Assembly: GCA_030077755.1 (NCBI GenBank)
Contig: JAQJZZ010000008.1
Span: forward strand, 62,001-126,000
DNA: 64,000 nt
DNA from: Filosporella fistucella
Lineage: Eukaryota; Ascomycota; Leotiomycetes; Helotiales
Direction: 5' to 3'
In this document: positions 38,726 through 48,042 of the stretch, one piece after another
How the letters are laid out: every line of letters starts with the position of its first letter
How positions within the stretch are numbered: position 1 is the first letter of the stretch
The notes under the pieces: model-generated
Told to the model about the DNA's origin: nothing
What the model saw: only the letters and a program-made list of their open reading frames with translations
Database searches by the model: none
Program-made: the position numbers and the translations under genes

Positions 38726-39887
38726 TCACCTCCTCTTCACACAAATCCAACTATGATTCGGATAATCATGCAAGCAGTTCCAGCAAAACTGTCTCCCACA
38801 GAAACAAGTCATATGTGGACACCCTCCATTTTTGTTAATGTACCGCCTACATCCAGGACATCTCTTCGCGATCTTCTTGATAATTTTCTCCGTCTTCTTT
38901 TCCAGCTTGTTTGTTCCTTTTGAATTCTTCTTCTCGTATTCCTCGCAAGTCATATCGTTGTGCCAGGGTACGTTGTGTTGTACACATGCTTCAAATCCGC
39001 AAGAGGTACATGTCATCATTGGCTCTGCTGCACTGTCGGCATGTTCTTGTCCTGATGAGCAATTCGGTCCAATGCACCATCTGAAGTTTGGGATTTCGGA
39101 TTCGATCGCGCGGCGAGTGGAGAGGTTGTCATATCTTTAAAAGTCAGCAAGATTCTGAAGGAGGCCCGACTTGGAAATGCTTACCTCTCAAACACTTCTG
39201 CGGGCGCAAACTCGGCAACGTCTTTGTGGTCGAGTTGAATGTTGCATATCTGGCTCCATATTAGCATTATTAATGCGGTGCAAACTGATGACGTACCGGG
39301 CATCGAATATCATCCCACATATTACCTCCAAAAGCAGCAGCAATCGACTGCTCTAGGCACATCGTACAGCACTGTGTAGACGCATGCTCACAATAGTCCG
39401 TTGGCGGCCGTGATGGAAATTCATGTGCCATCTTTTCCTCCAAACAGACAAGACATTCTGCCGTTCCAGGCAGTTCTGTTGCCGCTCCTGCACGCTCTTC
39501 TGACACATCGTTTGCAACATAAGCCGGAGGCGGCCTTCTGATCTCTCTGACCGGCGTATGCAATGGGATGAAAGTTGGCCTAGGCCGTACTTCCGCGAAT
39601 GGTAATCCCCTGAGCATTCTCTCAGCTCTCCATATCCGAATGTTCTCTATCCACGATGGCCAGCTCGTAAGGAACTTCCAAAGTAGAACAAAGAACCAGT
39701 ACAGTCCATACAATGCTGCCGCTACTGCTGCGAGACACAGTAGGCCAAAAGCTAGTACTGCTGCCGCCACAAGGACACAAGTGGCGAATGCTACTGGTAT
39801 TCCAATAACAGTGATACACATCCATTTCAAAACGATTCCCAGCGTATGCCAAGCGTGCAGAAAGCCGGTCCAGGCATGAGTTGGCAT
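38726..39887 (-). CDS. membrane-anchored RBR-type E3 ubiquitin ligase
   Basis: Exons 39887-39297, 39249-39185 and 39134-38726 give 354 residues. Residues 15-75 hold two hydrophobic segments (ITVIGIPVAFATCVLVAAAV; AALYGLYWFFVLLWKFL), a probable membrane hairpin. RING1 begins at ECLVCLEEK, with CEHASTQCCTMCLEQSI and IRCPICNIQL. The IBR part has FRWCIGPNCSSG and MTCTSCGFEACVQHNVPWH. RING2 is RCPGCRRYINKNGGCPHMTC, then CGRQFCWNC; the Cys in GGCPHM is the catalytic one in this family. RBR ligases accept ubiquitin on that Cys before passing it to substrate. The membrane hairpin suggests a role at an organelle surface. The first intron interrupts RING1 and both joins restore metal-binding cysteines, which supports the model. 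Confidence 0.9.
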
Positions 39888-41111
39888 AATAAATGTAGAC
39901 CGCTGGGCGAACTTGGTTACAATTTATTGACAAGTTTACGTTCCAATACTGGTTTCGTTTGAAAAAGACAGGTTTCAAAGGTGAATGAGAGACTTGAAAT
40001 TGGCCGTCAAATGAGTCAGTTCAAAGTACCTCGAGCTTCGCTTCAGCCTTGCCGGTGGTCTTTAAAAGTAAACTGTTGGAGGGAAACAAGTATATGGCGT
40101 ACAATGAAGCATGCAAGAAACGAATGAATTGCCCAGGATTGTAAGTGAGCGATGGCAAAAGCTACAAGTATATATTTGAAAGATAGAACACTCGATCAAA
40201 ACATGCGATGCTCATGGGGCTGAGAATTGCACGTGAGAGGGCCACTGACCAGGCAGTCAATGTCGAAAAGGAGTTTCGGTGGGCGGGACGACGCCACGTT
40301 GACGAGGCTGCATATGAGGGCAGACTCGAAATGGGTGTGCCCTTACGACAGCGAGGAATTATTCAAGAGGTACGAAACGAATAATTTGAGTATTACTGGG
40401 TAGGTCTCAAAGCTTTGAACTCAGAAGGAGACCCCAAGCCTTGACCGAAGAGTTGCATTTGATGCGTGACTTCACGACCATCAAGAATATCAGCCTGGTG
40501 ATTCGCCATGAGCGCCTCTGCAGATAAAATGCTGACATTGTTCCGCAAGGCAGACATCAAAGGACTCCCTTCGGTGACAGGCTAGCGTTGTGCCTGGACT
40601 TCAGGACTTTGAAGGATGAGTGGAGGCTGAGCAGTTGAAACGAGACCTATCAGACGTTATTGTACACCAGGACGGTAATTTCCATCCAGTAACGATTGAA
40701 GAGATATCGTGATTGAAGGCCTGGCGATGCTATATATGGTTGAAAAGTTCGCGAACAATGCCATGTCAACCCTCAAACCGGGAGAAAGGAGGAAAAAGTT
40801 TACAGGATGACAAGGTCACGAGACTTACAAAATTAATTTTTGTTCATATTCATGGTCTTCTGCTTCGTACTGGCAAAGTAACAATACCCAGGGCATAAAT
40901 TAATTGACATAATTGATATCTGTGAAACCCTGCATGAAGCTGGAAACCCAAGGAAGAGTTGCTTCACATGCTTGAGTCACGTGTGTCTAGGTTCATTCTT
41001 GGTAGTGTTTTTCGGCAATAACTTCTTAACAACAATTTCCATTGATGAAACGCATGGATTCTCGTTCCCACACAACTTGAACCTCCTGGCCCTTGTGATA
41101 ATTGTCGTGAT
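39888..41111. other. intergenic stretch with a possible small coding remnant
   Basis: At 40208-40384 a plus-strand frame of 59 codons reads RERATDQAVNVEKEFRWAGR and YEGRLEMGVPLRQRG, and around 40,430-40,540 another reads RRPQALTEELHLMRDFTTIK before a stop. Both look coding in composition but neither can be extended or spliced with confidence. I treat them as remnants. No other feature seen. Confidence 0.35.
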
Positions 41112-42857
41112 GAGCCAGTCATTCATTCTCGCCCAATCTGAAGGTGTCGACTGTCGCAAGATCAATGCCGCGGTTGACAAGTTGAGATGGAGAACCACTG
41201 GCAGGAGAGGACCAACGTCACGCTTAAAACGCCCTTGCCTGTCATGTTGAAAAAGGCATCTTAAATGTATGCACTCACTGCAATTCTTTGCCTCACATAC
41301 TGGTCTTGGGTAGGTGGTGGGCAAGAGCTATGTTCAAATTGCCAAAGGTCCAAACGATCGAGTATGCGATGCGAATATGATAACCAAGAAGGCAATGCGG
41401 TCGTGCAATGGAGTCCTAAGGATGCCGGACTCAATCCTGGAGAGCCGGCCAAGCAAATTTCACAGACAATTACAGGAACATTTATCAATGAGACAGAAAG
41501 GACTGTCAGCCAGTATGTCACCACGGACTCTCCAGCTGTTTCACCACGGAGATCCCAGTATCCTGTTCTGTCGCCACCAGATACACGCTCTCAATCATCA
41601 CCGTCAATGACGTTCATTACCTCCCCGAGAATTGAACGGTCGAAGGGTATAGGTCTCGAGTCAGATCTGTTTTATCTCGACAGATACTGTCACATAATCG
41701 GTCCATGGTTTGAGCTATTTGACCAGGAGGGAAACTTTTCTCTTGTTGTACCTCATCTCAGCCTCAGTTATCCTCTCTTAGCCCTCTGCACTAGCATGCG
41801 CTTTCCAACAGCACCATTTAACTCCATCGAGTAATGTCGATACAACTCTTACATACTATGACGATGCTTTTCAAATGCTCACTGCCTCATTGAGAGAAGC
41901 CGGCACTCCTCATCTTCTGCGGTCTTTGCTTCATGCTTATTCTCGCTCATTGCGAGATGATTGGCGCCAGCACCCAAGACTGGCATTTGCATATCTCTGG
42001 TACCTATTCACTAATTCGAACTCATGGATGGCATGGTCGAAGTCAAGGACTTTCCCAAGCATGTTTCTGGGTTTATTGCAGAATGGATCTTCTTTCCTCC
42101 CTCGCCACGGGTGAACTGACACGGCTTGACACCTCACACTGGATTTCTAGACCTCAGCTACTCCCTGAGGTCTGGGTAATTGATAGCTGGGCTAATCATG
42201 CCGTTTCCTCCTCGCTCGGGTCCATACTTTTCTTTAAGGATACGAGGAGAGTCTCCTTCCACTCCGCTCCTCTTAGCAGAGTGGCAATCCTTGAACAATG
42301 CTATTGACACACACGATCAGAATCAGCCATCTGTCATTCGTCCCCTCATTTCGCTTCCACCTTCCGTCGAAACTCCATTCTCGTCCCATTTCTGTATTTC
42401 CGAAGTAGTGAGCGCCGCCCAATAGATGTTTGATTTAGCTCGTCTCTTTCTCATCATCTGTCGGCCAGAACGCTCTCGCGCCAAACGCATAGCTCGGTTT
42501 CATGCCCAAGGAGAAATTGCCACTGTCTACATCGACCGAATTATCGCGTACAGCATCGTCAATCGTCACGATATCAATTGGGCTACTGCTGTGCAGCTAC
42601 TTAGTTCTGCTGGTCATGCTTTGGTGGGATGGCGCAAAAAGCAGGCATTACTTGGATGCTTAGTCGATATTCAACTTAAAACAGGCTGGAATACAAGAGA
42701 GAATGTGAGAGGTTTGTTGGAATGGTGGGGCTGGGCAGATGTGATAGGTGAGAAAGGCTGGGACTGGAGAGATGTGACTGACGAGATCGGACAAAACTCA
42801 ACAGCTGGCGAGGTATCAATGAGGATATTTGAGTGGTATTTACCAGAGAAGTCTTGA
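41112..42857 (+). pseudogene. Zn2Cys6 transcription factor pseudogene
   Basis: The zinc cluster starts at 41236 as CLSC, then TGA (41248-41250), then KRHLKC. Removing a 47-nt intron (41267-41313) gives GGQELCSNCQRSKRSSMRC, so all six cysteines exist but a stop sits where most relatives have Arg or Lys. The frame then breaks near 41,793 (one extra base; LLAL to ACAFQQHHLTPSSNVD). It resumes at WQSLNNAIDTHDQNQ, is stopped by TAG at 42423-42425, and continues DLARLFLIICRPERSRAKRI to EWYLPEKS. The later parts match the fungal transcription-factor regulatory domain. It lies beside the broken sugar kinase and transporter, which it may once have controlled. Confidence 0.8.
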
Positions 42858-42943
42858 ATCATCAACACGTATGCCAGCAGCAGAAAGAACAATAACCCCC
42901 TAGGTATTCTACAGCATAATCTAACACTACTCCTTTGTCAAAA

Positions 42944-43743
42944 TCAATGGCCATTTGCGACACCATTACTTTGCTCCGCAATCTCCACCTTCAATACTGG
43001 ACCCATTCTCCTCTCAAGTGGCCAGTCTCCCCAGAAATCATGTACGTGTTTCATCAGTCGATGATACTGTAATCCTGCTCCTGGTTGGATATGTCCAATT
43101 ATCCCAGATTTATCACTCTCCACATGCGTAGGAACAGTCAGACTTCCCCCAACTATGCATTCATGCCCCTTGAAAGAAAAGCTCATTGCTTCTCGGCTTC
43201 CTTATGGAACTCTAAGAACATCTAAGAATCGGATTCTGGTCTTTGGAAGTTGTTCGTGGAGATATTTGATAATGTTGGCATTGTAAGAGCCTCCTCCACC
43301 GAGGTAAATCTCATCAATCCCACCAGGTTGACCCCACCACTTGTACCCACCGGCCAGAGTTTTGGCTGTGATGCGTGTGATTGTCGCAACACAGTCTTCA
43401 GGTGTTGCTCCCTTCGCCAGCATGCGCTGACAAAGATCTTCCGACAGATTATCACCGAAGGTCTCTCTCCCAGTTGTCTTTGGGATATCATAAAGGAAAT
43501 ATGGTTCCTGAAGATTCTTGTCGACGATCTCCTTATCAACCTTACCTGCGGCGCCCATCATCACTCCATCTTTATCATACTGTCGCTCGCCATTCTTGAA
43601 ATATCGAATAGCGCCATCAATGTTCACATTCCTGGTCTGGGATCGAAATCATGGCCAAGCCTTGGGTCACCTTTCGGCAGCATTGTTACATTCGCGTTTC
43701 CTCCGATACTTTGAACTGCAACATTTGAAATCGCTGTCGCTGG
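42944..43743 (-). pseudogene. AnmK/levoglucosan-kinase-like sugar kinase, 5'-truncated pseudogene
   Basis: Reading the minus strand from about 43743: VAVQSIGGNANVTM, then GHDFDPRPG, a one-base loss, NVNIDGAIRYFKNGERQYDK, TTGRETFGDNLSEDL, ATITRITAKTLAGGYKWW, IDEIYLGGGGSYNANII and RFLD. An in-frame TAA is followed by EAMSFSFKGHECIVGGSLTVP and a tail to 42944. These are the C-terminal motifs of the anhydro-N-acetylmuramic acid kinase family; in fungi the related enzyme is levoglucosan kinase, which opens and phosphorylates an anhydrosugar with ATP. The N-terminal part with the ATP-binding start is missing: the sequence changes to a transporter on the other strand at 43743. It cannot make an active enzyme. 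Confidence 0.8.
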
Positions 43744-45061
43744 AATTGTAGCATGCGCTTTCTGGCTTTTCGGTTACGATATAAGTTTGTAAGTATACTC
43801 CAACTTCTCAAATTCCATATCTGATTGATATAGGATGGGCGGTCTCATTACCGAAGAGCCATTCTTCAGCGTCTTTCCAGTGTCCAGAAATCCCAATGTT
43901 CAAGGCATCATCATTGCCGTTCTGGAACTAGGAGCGCTCATCGGGTCGATTATATGTCTCATGTACGGAGACAATATGGGACGAAGAGAACAGTGTGGAT
44001 CGGCATGTGTTATATGGTAGTAGGCGGTATCCTACAAGCATCGGCTTTCCATGTCGCATAAATGGGAATCGGTCGCGTTATCTCTGGAATTGGGCTAGGT
44101 CTCCAAGTAACGACTATCCCAACTTGGCAATCAGAATGTGCGAAGCCGAAAACTCAAGGAAAATGGGTCATGATTGAAGGTGGTTTACAAATTACTGGCG
44201 TGGCTTGTAGACAGTGGGTGGGCTATGCTTTCTTCTTCACCAAAGGCCAGATTCAATGGAGAATGCCTGTCGCTATTCAACTTGTTCCAGCCATTATCGT
44301 ATTCTGCCTTACCATGTTCCTTCCCAAATCACCTCGATGGCTCATCAAGCATGGCAGGATCGAGCAAGGTGTACACAACCTCTGCAAACTGAGAGGCCTG
44401 CCAGAAGACGACCCAGTACTAAGGGCAGAGCCTGATTCTACCAACGCCACATTCGAGTCTTAAAAGTTAAAAGCTCCATTCCAGTATAAAGAGCTCTTCC
44501 AAAACGGAAAGTCACAGACTTTCAGGAGAATGTGTCTTGGTTTCTTCATTCAAGCTGCGCAGCAGTTATCTGGTATCAAGCTCGTCTCCACGTACGCCAA
44601 CCAAATTCTCGGTCAATCATTCAACTCGCACCAGGCATGTCTCATCTCCTCGCCGCATGTGGAGGCACCGAGTACGCCATCTGTTCCGTCCTCTTAGTCT
44701 TCTTGATCGAAGGACTAGGTCGCAGAATGGCCTTCCTACTAAACTCCACCGGCATGACCATCTCCTTCATTTGCCAATATCGGATGGAAAACATATATCG
44801 TGTACGCTGTCCTGAATGCGACTTTTATACCAATCATATATTATTTCTGGTGGAGACAAGGGCAGGAGTTTGGAGGAATTGGATGTTAATTTTGCCACAC
44901 CTGGTAATCCAGTTAAGAATGAGAAGAGGATGCCGCATGATATTTCTGCAGGTGAAGGTAGAAGGATTTTGGGGCTTGATGATGACGGAACAGAAGAGAA
45001 GAGTGATGGGTCAGTGGGTGAGGTCAAAGTTGATGGGAGCAAGGAGGTCGATTATGCTTGA
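43744..45061 (+). pseudogene. MFS sugar transporter pseudogene, 5'-truncated
   Basis: The recognisable part starts in the first membrane helix (ACAFWLFGYDIS), passes a 45-48-nt intron, and gives MGGLITEEPFF, VQGIIIAVLELGALIGS and YGDNMGRRE. A one-base shift leads to TVWIGMCYMVVGGILQAS; then TAA stands where CAA/CAG would be expected (44058-44060), followed by GRVISGIGLGLQVTTIPTWQ, SPRWLIKHGRIEQG, a stop (TAA near 44461) and AAQQLSGIKLVSTYANQIL. The central loop and several helices are garbled, and the C-terminus (GWKTYIVYAVLNATF, GRSLEELDVNFA) is in yet another frame. The motifs GRR and SPRWL identify the sugar-porter family. It is dead, and its 5' end is joined to the sugar-kinase remnant. 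Confidence 0.85.
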
Positions 45062-45199
45062 AATGGATAGTGGCTAGAAGAGAATGAATTGTCCAGTCGG
45101 GATTTAGATTTTGATGAAAATCTCCGAAATTGAATTATTTGATCATTTAGCCGGTGTTCACGGTGAAGGCGAGTACCAAGGATGATGTTTGTCTTCTAC

Positions 45200-46467
45200 T
45201 CAAGTTGTAGCTTTCTTCACCAACAACCTATCCATAACCTTTCCGAAACGGACGATCGCTTCGTCGACAATCTGACAGTGGATTACCACCCTAGCATACA
45301 AAAATTTAAGCCCTTCCTCCTTCCCAACTCTGATCAGCTCCTCCAGTGTGATATTACTGAATGCTAAATCAAGCAGTACCATATTTGTCTCCACAGGCCG
45401 ACTGACTTTGCCACCCCTGGAAACCCACATCTGTTCAATAACCTTTGCCTTCACATGGGTTTCGCGAAGCTTTCCCCCCTCACCATTTGGCCCTTTTCCA
45501 AAATTCTCTTCCACAGCAACTCGAGCCGCCGCCGAGACTATACCTGCCTGACGAATTCCGCCACCAATCATTTTCCGGATCCATGTACAATGGTCGAGGG
45601 TTTTTCGCGAGCCGACGACTATGCTTCCTAGCGGTGCTGCTAAGCCTTTCGTGAAACATAATTGTGCCGTATCAAAGCAGTCCAGAAAGTCTCTCAATGA
45701 CCCAGCACCCGCTGCTACAGCTTCCCATAACCTGGCACCGTCCAAATGCATCTTGATGCCGTTCTCGCGGGCAAACTTGGAGATCTTTCGTACTTCATCA
45801 AGTGGGGTGATGGTCCCTGCGAGTGTGTTCTCAAGTGAAATCACGCGTGTTGGCGCACAGTGTATATTGTTGCTGATTATGGCATCTCGCTTGATGTCTT
45901 CCAAGGTCAGGTAGAGACCATTTGCTGGAAATGAAGGTTGCATATGCGCTTGAGATACTATTAGACTGTTAGCTATCAATCATGTTGACACATAACAGCC
46001 GGAGAGGCTGAAACATTCTTAGAAGTCTCTGATAAATCGTATCATTCGTGAAACCTTGCTAGAATGTATAGTTGGAGCGCATTTTACTTACAAACTGCGC
46101 ACCCTCCTGCTTCCGCATTCAGAATGTGCGATCGGTTGTGACATAGAACAGCATGAGGAGGTTGAGTTAAATGAGACCGCAATGCAATCTGATTGCCCAT
46201 TGTGCCCGACATAGTCAGCATAGCAGCTTCTTTTCCGGTAAGAGCTGCCATAAATTGTTCGAAGTCTGCAGTTGTCTTGTCTTCATGATACACATCATCT
46301 CCAAGCATCGACTGAGCGATTGCTTGTAGCATAGACAAGCTAGGAGTTGTGATGGTATCGGTTCGGAAGTCGAACGCAGCTGGTGTTGGGCCGCACCATG
46401 ATGAACCAGCTTTGATGGTGTCTTGAAACACTGGAACCTCGATAGAAGGTTCTTGGATACTGCCCAT
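45200..46467 (-). CDS. low-specificity threonine aldolase
   Basis: Exons 46467-46092 and 45957-45200 (133-nt intron, long for this window) give 377 residues. FDFRTDTITTPS and MLQAIAQSMLGDDVYHEDKT form the conserved start; MLTMSGTMGNQIAL binds PLP phosphate; GIKMHLDGARLWEA contains the PLP-contacting Asp; LCFTKGLAAPLGSIVVG supplies the Schiff-base Lys. RKMIGGGIRQAGIVSAAARVAV completes the core. The enzyme splits beta-hydroxy amino acids such as threonine into glycine and an aldehyde. It is divergent from the aldo-keto reductase gene, and their shared 0.5-kb region carries several CGGAG motifs, so it probably belongs to the cluster that follows. The aldehyde product would suit that reductase (inference). 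Confidence 0.92.
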
Positions 46468-46977
46468 TATGGAGATTCAAAGGAGTTCAGTCCAGTGAGT
46501 CAAAAAGATCGCCCAAAAGTGTCAGTGCTCAGATCTCGCAAGAAGGAAAGGTGAGCTGGATGTTTATTCAACTTGATTAATGGGAAGAAAGAGTCAGCAT
46601 ATAAAATTATACCGGAGAGCCAGAAATCCTTGACAGGTCTTATCTTGGTGATCTCTTAATTCAGGGTGGATGCAAGGTTCGGAGCAGTACTCGGAGTTGA
46701 TCTCGGAGTGGAATATGGGACTAGTAGAGTGGGCTATAATGTTAAGCAACACCAGAAATTTACAATGTCAAGCTCGGAGTGGGTACTGAAAGATACGCGG
46801 TATGAGACCCATTTATCTGCAGCAATCTCGATAGAAGATAGGTATCATGTGAGTAACACCTTCCAGTTGTACCTTTTTGACTTATATTTCTTTCAGAAGT
46901 ATCGGTTGCTTTATTTTGCACATCCAAATTACAAGCTCTCTCGTAGCAAGATCATTTACCTCACGGACAACAAAAAA
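46468..46977. promoter_or_regulatory. divergent promoter with four CGGAG motifs
   Basis: Between threonine aldolase and aldo-keto reductase. TCGGAG occurs at 46679, 46691, 46703 and 46774; the last two extend to TCGGAGTG. CGG half-sites are what Zn2Cys6 factors bind, and one is encoded 3.5 kb away. The motif also occurs upstream of the other cluster genes. Confidence 0.6.
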
Positions 46978-47892
46978 ATGGCGAATACAACACAATTCTC
47001 ATTGTCAAGCAAAGTCAAGTTGAACAACGATATTTTGATACCCCGAATTCATCTCGGAGTTTACCTCACCTCGGGGCAAGAGACCGAGACGGCGGTGAAG
47101 CTCGCGCTGAATGCCGGCTATCTGGCGATCGATAGTGCCGAATCATATGCCAACGAGCGAGAGTGTGGTAATGCTATCTCAAGCTGGCTGCAATCCAAAG
47201 AGAATGTTAAAGGATTGCAAAGACAAGATTTGTGGTTTACGAGCAAAGTCAGGCACAACCAGGGATACAAAGCAACTCGCCGAGCTATTAAAGCAAGTAT
47301 TGAAAAAAGCCAAATGTCATATCTGGATTTGTATCTCCTGCACAGTCCCTATGGAGGTAAAAAGTTAAGAATGGAGAGTTGGCGGGCTCTTGAAGATGCT
47401 ATTCTAGATGGCGAGGTCCGAGCAGCTGGCGTGTCCAATTATGGAATCAAACATGTAAGTTTACAGAACCCATGTAGAATCTTACCAGCTCACAAACTCC
47501 AGATGCAAGAAATCCTCGACTCTAATCCCAGAGTCAAGCTTGCTATCAACCAGCTTGAAGTACATCCATTCAATACACAGACAACAATCACAGACTTCTG
47601 CAAGAAACATGATATTGCCGTCCAAGCATACTGTCCGCTGGCACAGGCTATGCGTTTCGATCATCAAAAGATCTTAAAGCTATCCCAAATTTACGCATGT
47701 ACACCTGCGCAGCTATTTATTAGGTGGTCATTACAGCATGGATATATTCCACTACCACGGAGCGTGAAACGGGAGAGAATTGTGAGCAATGTCGACGTGG
47801 CGTTTTTCGAGATCAGTGGCGAAGACATGGAAACTATGAACGGCTTAGACGAGCATCTGATTTGTGACTGGGATCCGACTGATGCGGAGTAG
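46978..47892 (+). CDS. aldo-keto reductase, prostaglandin-F-synthase/2,5-DKG-reductase-like
   Basis: Exons 46978-47454 and 47503-47892 give 288 residues. The intron (47455-47502) is 48 nt, in phase and free of stops, so it is easily read through; removing it joins VSNYGIKH directly to MQEILDS, as in relatives. The tetrad: Asp in AIDSAESY, Tyr in SYANE, Lys in FTSKVRHN, His in LYLLHSPYG. NQLEVHPF, VQAYCPLAQ and IPLPRSVKRERIVSNVDV follow. The start at 46978 is the family's; an in-frame ATG at 46666 would add 104 residues of unlike composition that overlap the CGGAG motifs. An NADPH-dependent carbonyl reductase, probably acting on an aldehyde or keto product of the cluster. Confidence 0.9.
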   Translation: MANTTQFSLSSKVKLNNDILIPRIHLGVYLTSGQETETAVKLALNAGYLAIDSAESYANERECGNAISSWLQSKENVKGLQRQDLWFTSKVRHNQGYKATRRAIKASIEKSQMSYLDLYLLHSPYGGKKLRMESWRALEDAILDGEVRAAGVSNYGIKHVSLQNPCRILPAHKLQMQEILDSNPRVKLAINQLEVHPFNTQTTITDFCKKHDIAVQAYCPLAQAMRFDHQKILKLSQIYACTPAQLFIRWSLQHGYIPLPRSVKRERIVSNVDVAFFEISGEDMETMNGLDEHLICDWDPTDAE

Positions 47893-48042
47893 ATAAAGAA
47901 ATGTTGAAGCATACCTTCTGACACGTGGGCATTTTGATGAACAATCATTCCAAATGACGAGACATGACAGCCTCCAAGACCACTCTGTATTAGTTGACAA
48001 TACTTCCCTCTTCTGCGCCCATATCTTCATCCCCAATTTTGC

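Noticed and set aside
43680..43740. Plus-strand reading FGSIVTFAFPPIL-stop-TATFEIAV as a broken transporter N-terminus
   Set aside because: The same bases on the minus strand read as the kinase motif SIGGNANVT, so the plus-strand reading is a shadow; the transporter begins only after about 43743.
46666..46977. In-frame upstream ATG for the aldo-keto reductase
   Set aside because: It adds 104 residues unlike the family, and the stretch contains the CGGAG motifs expected of a promoter.
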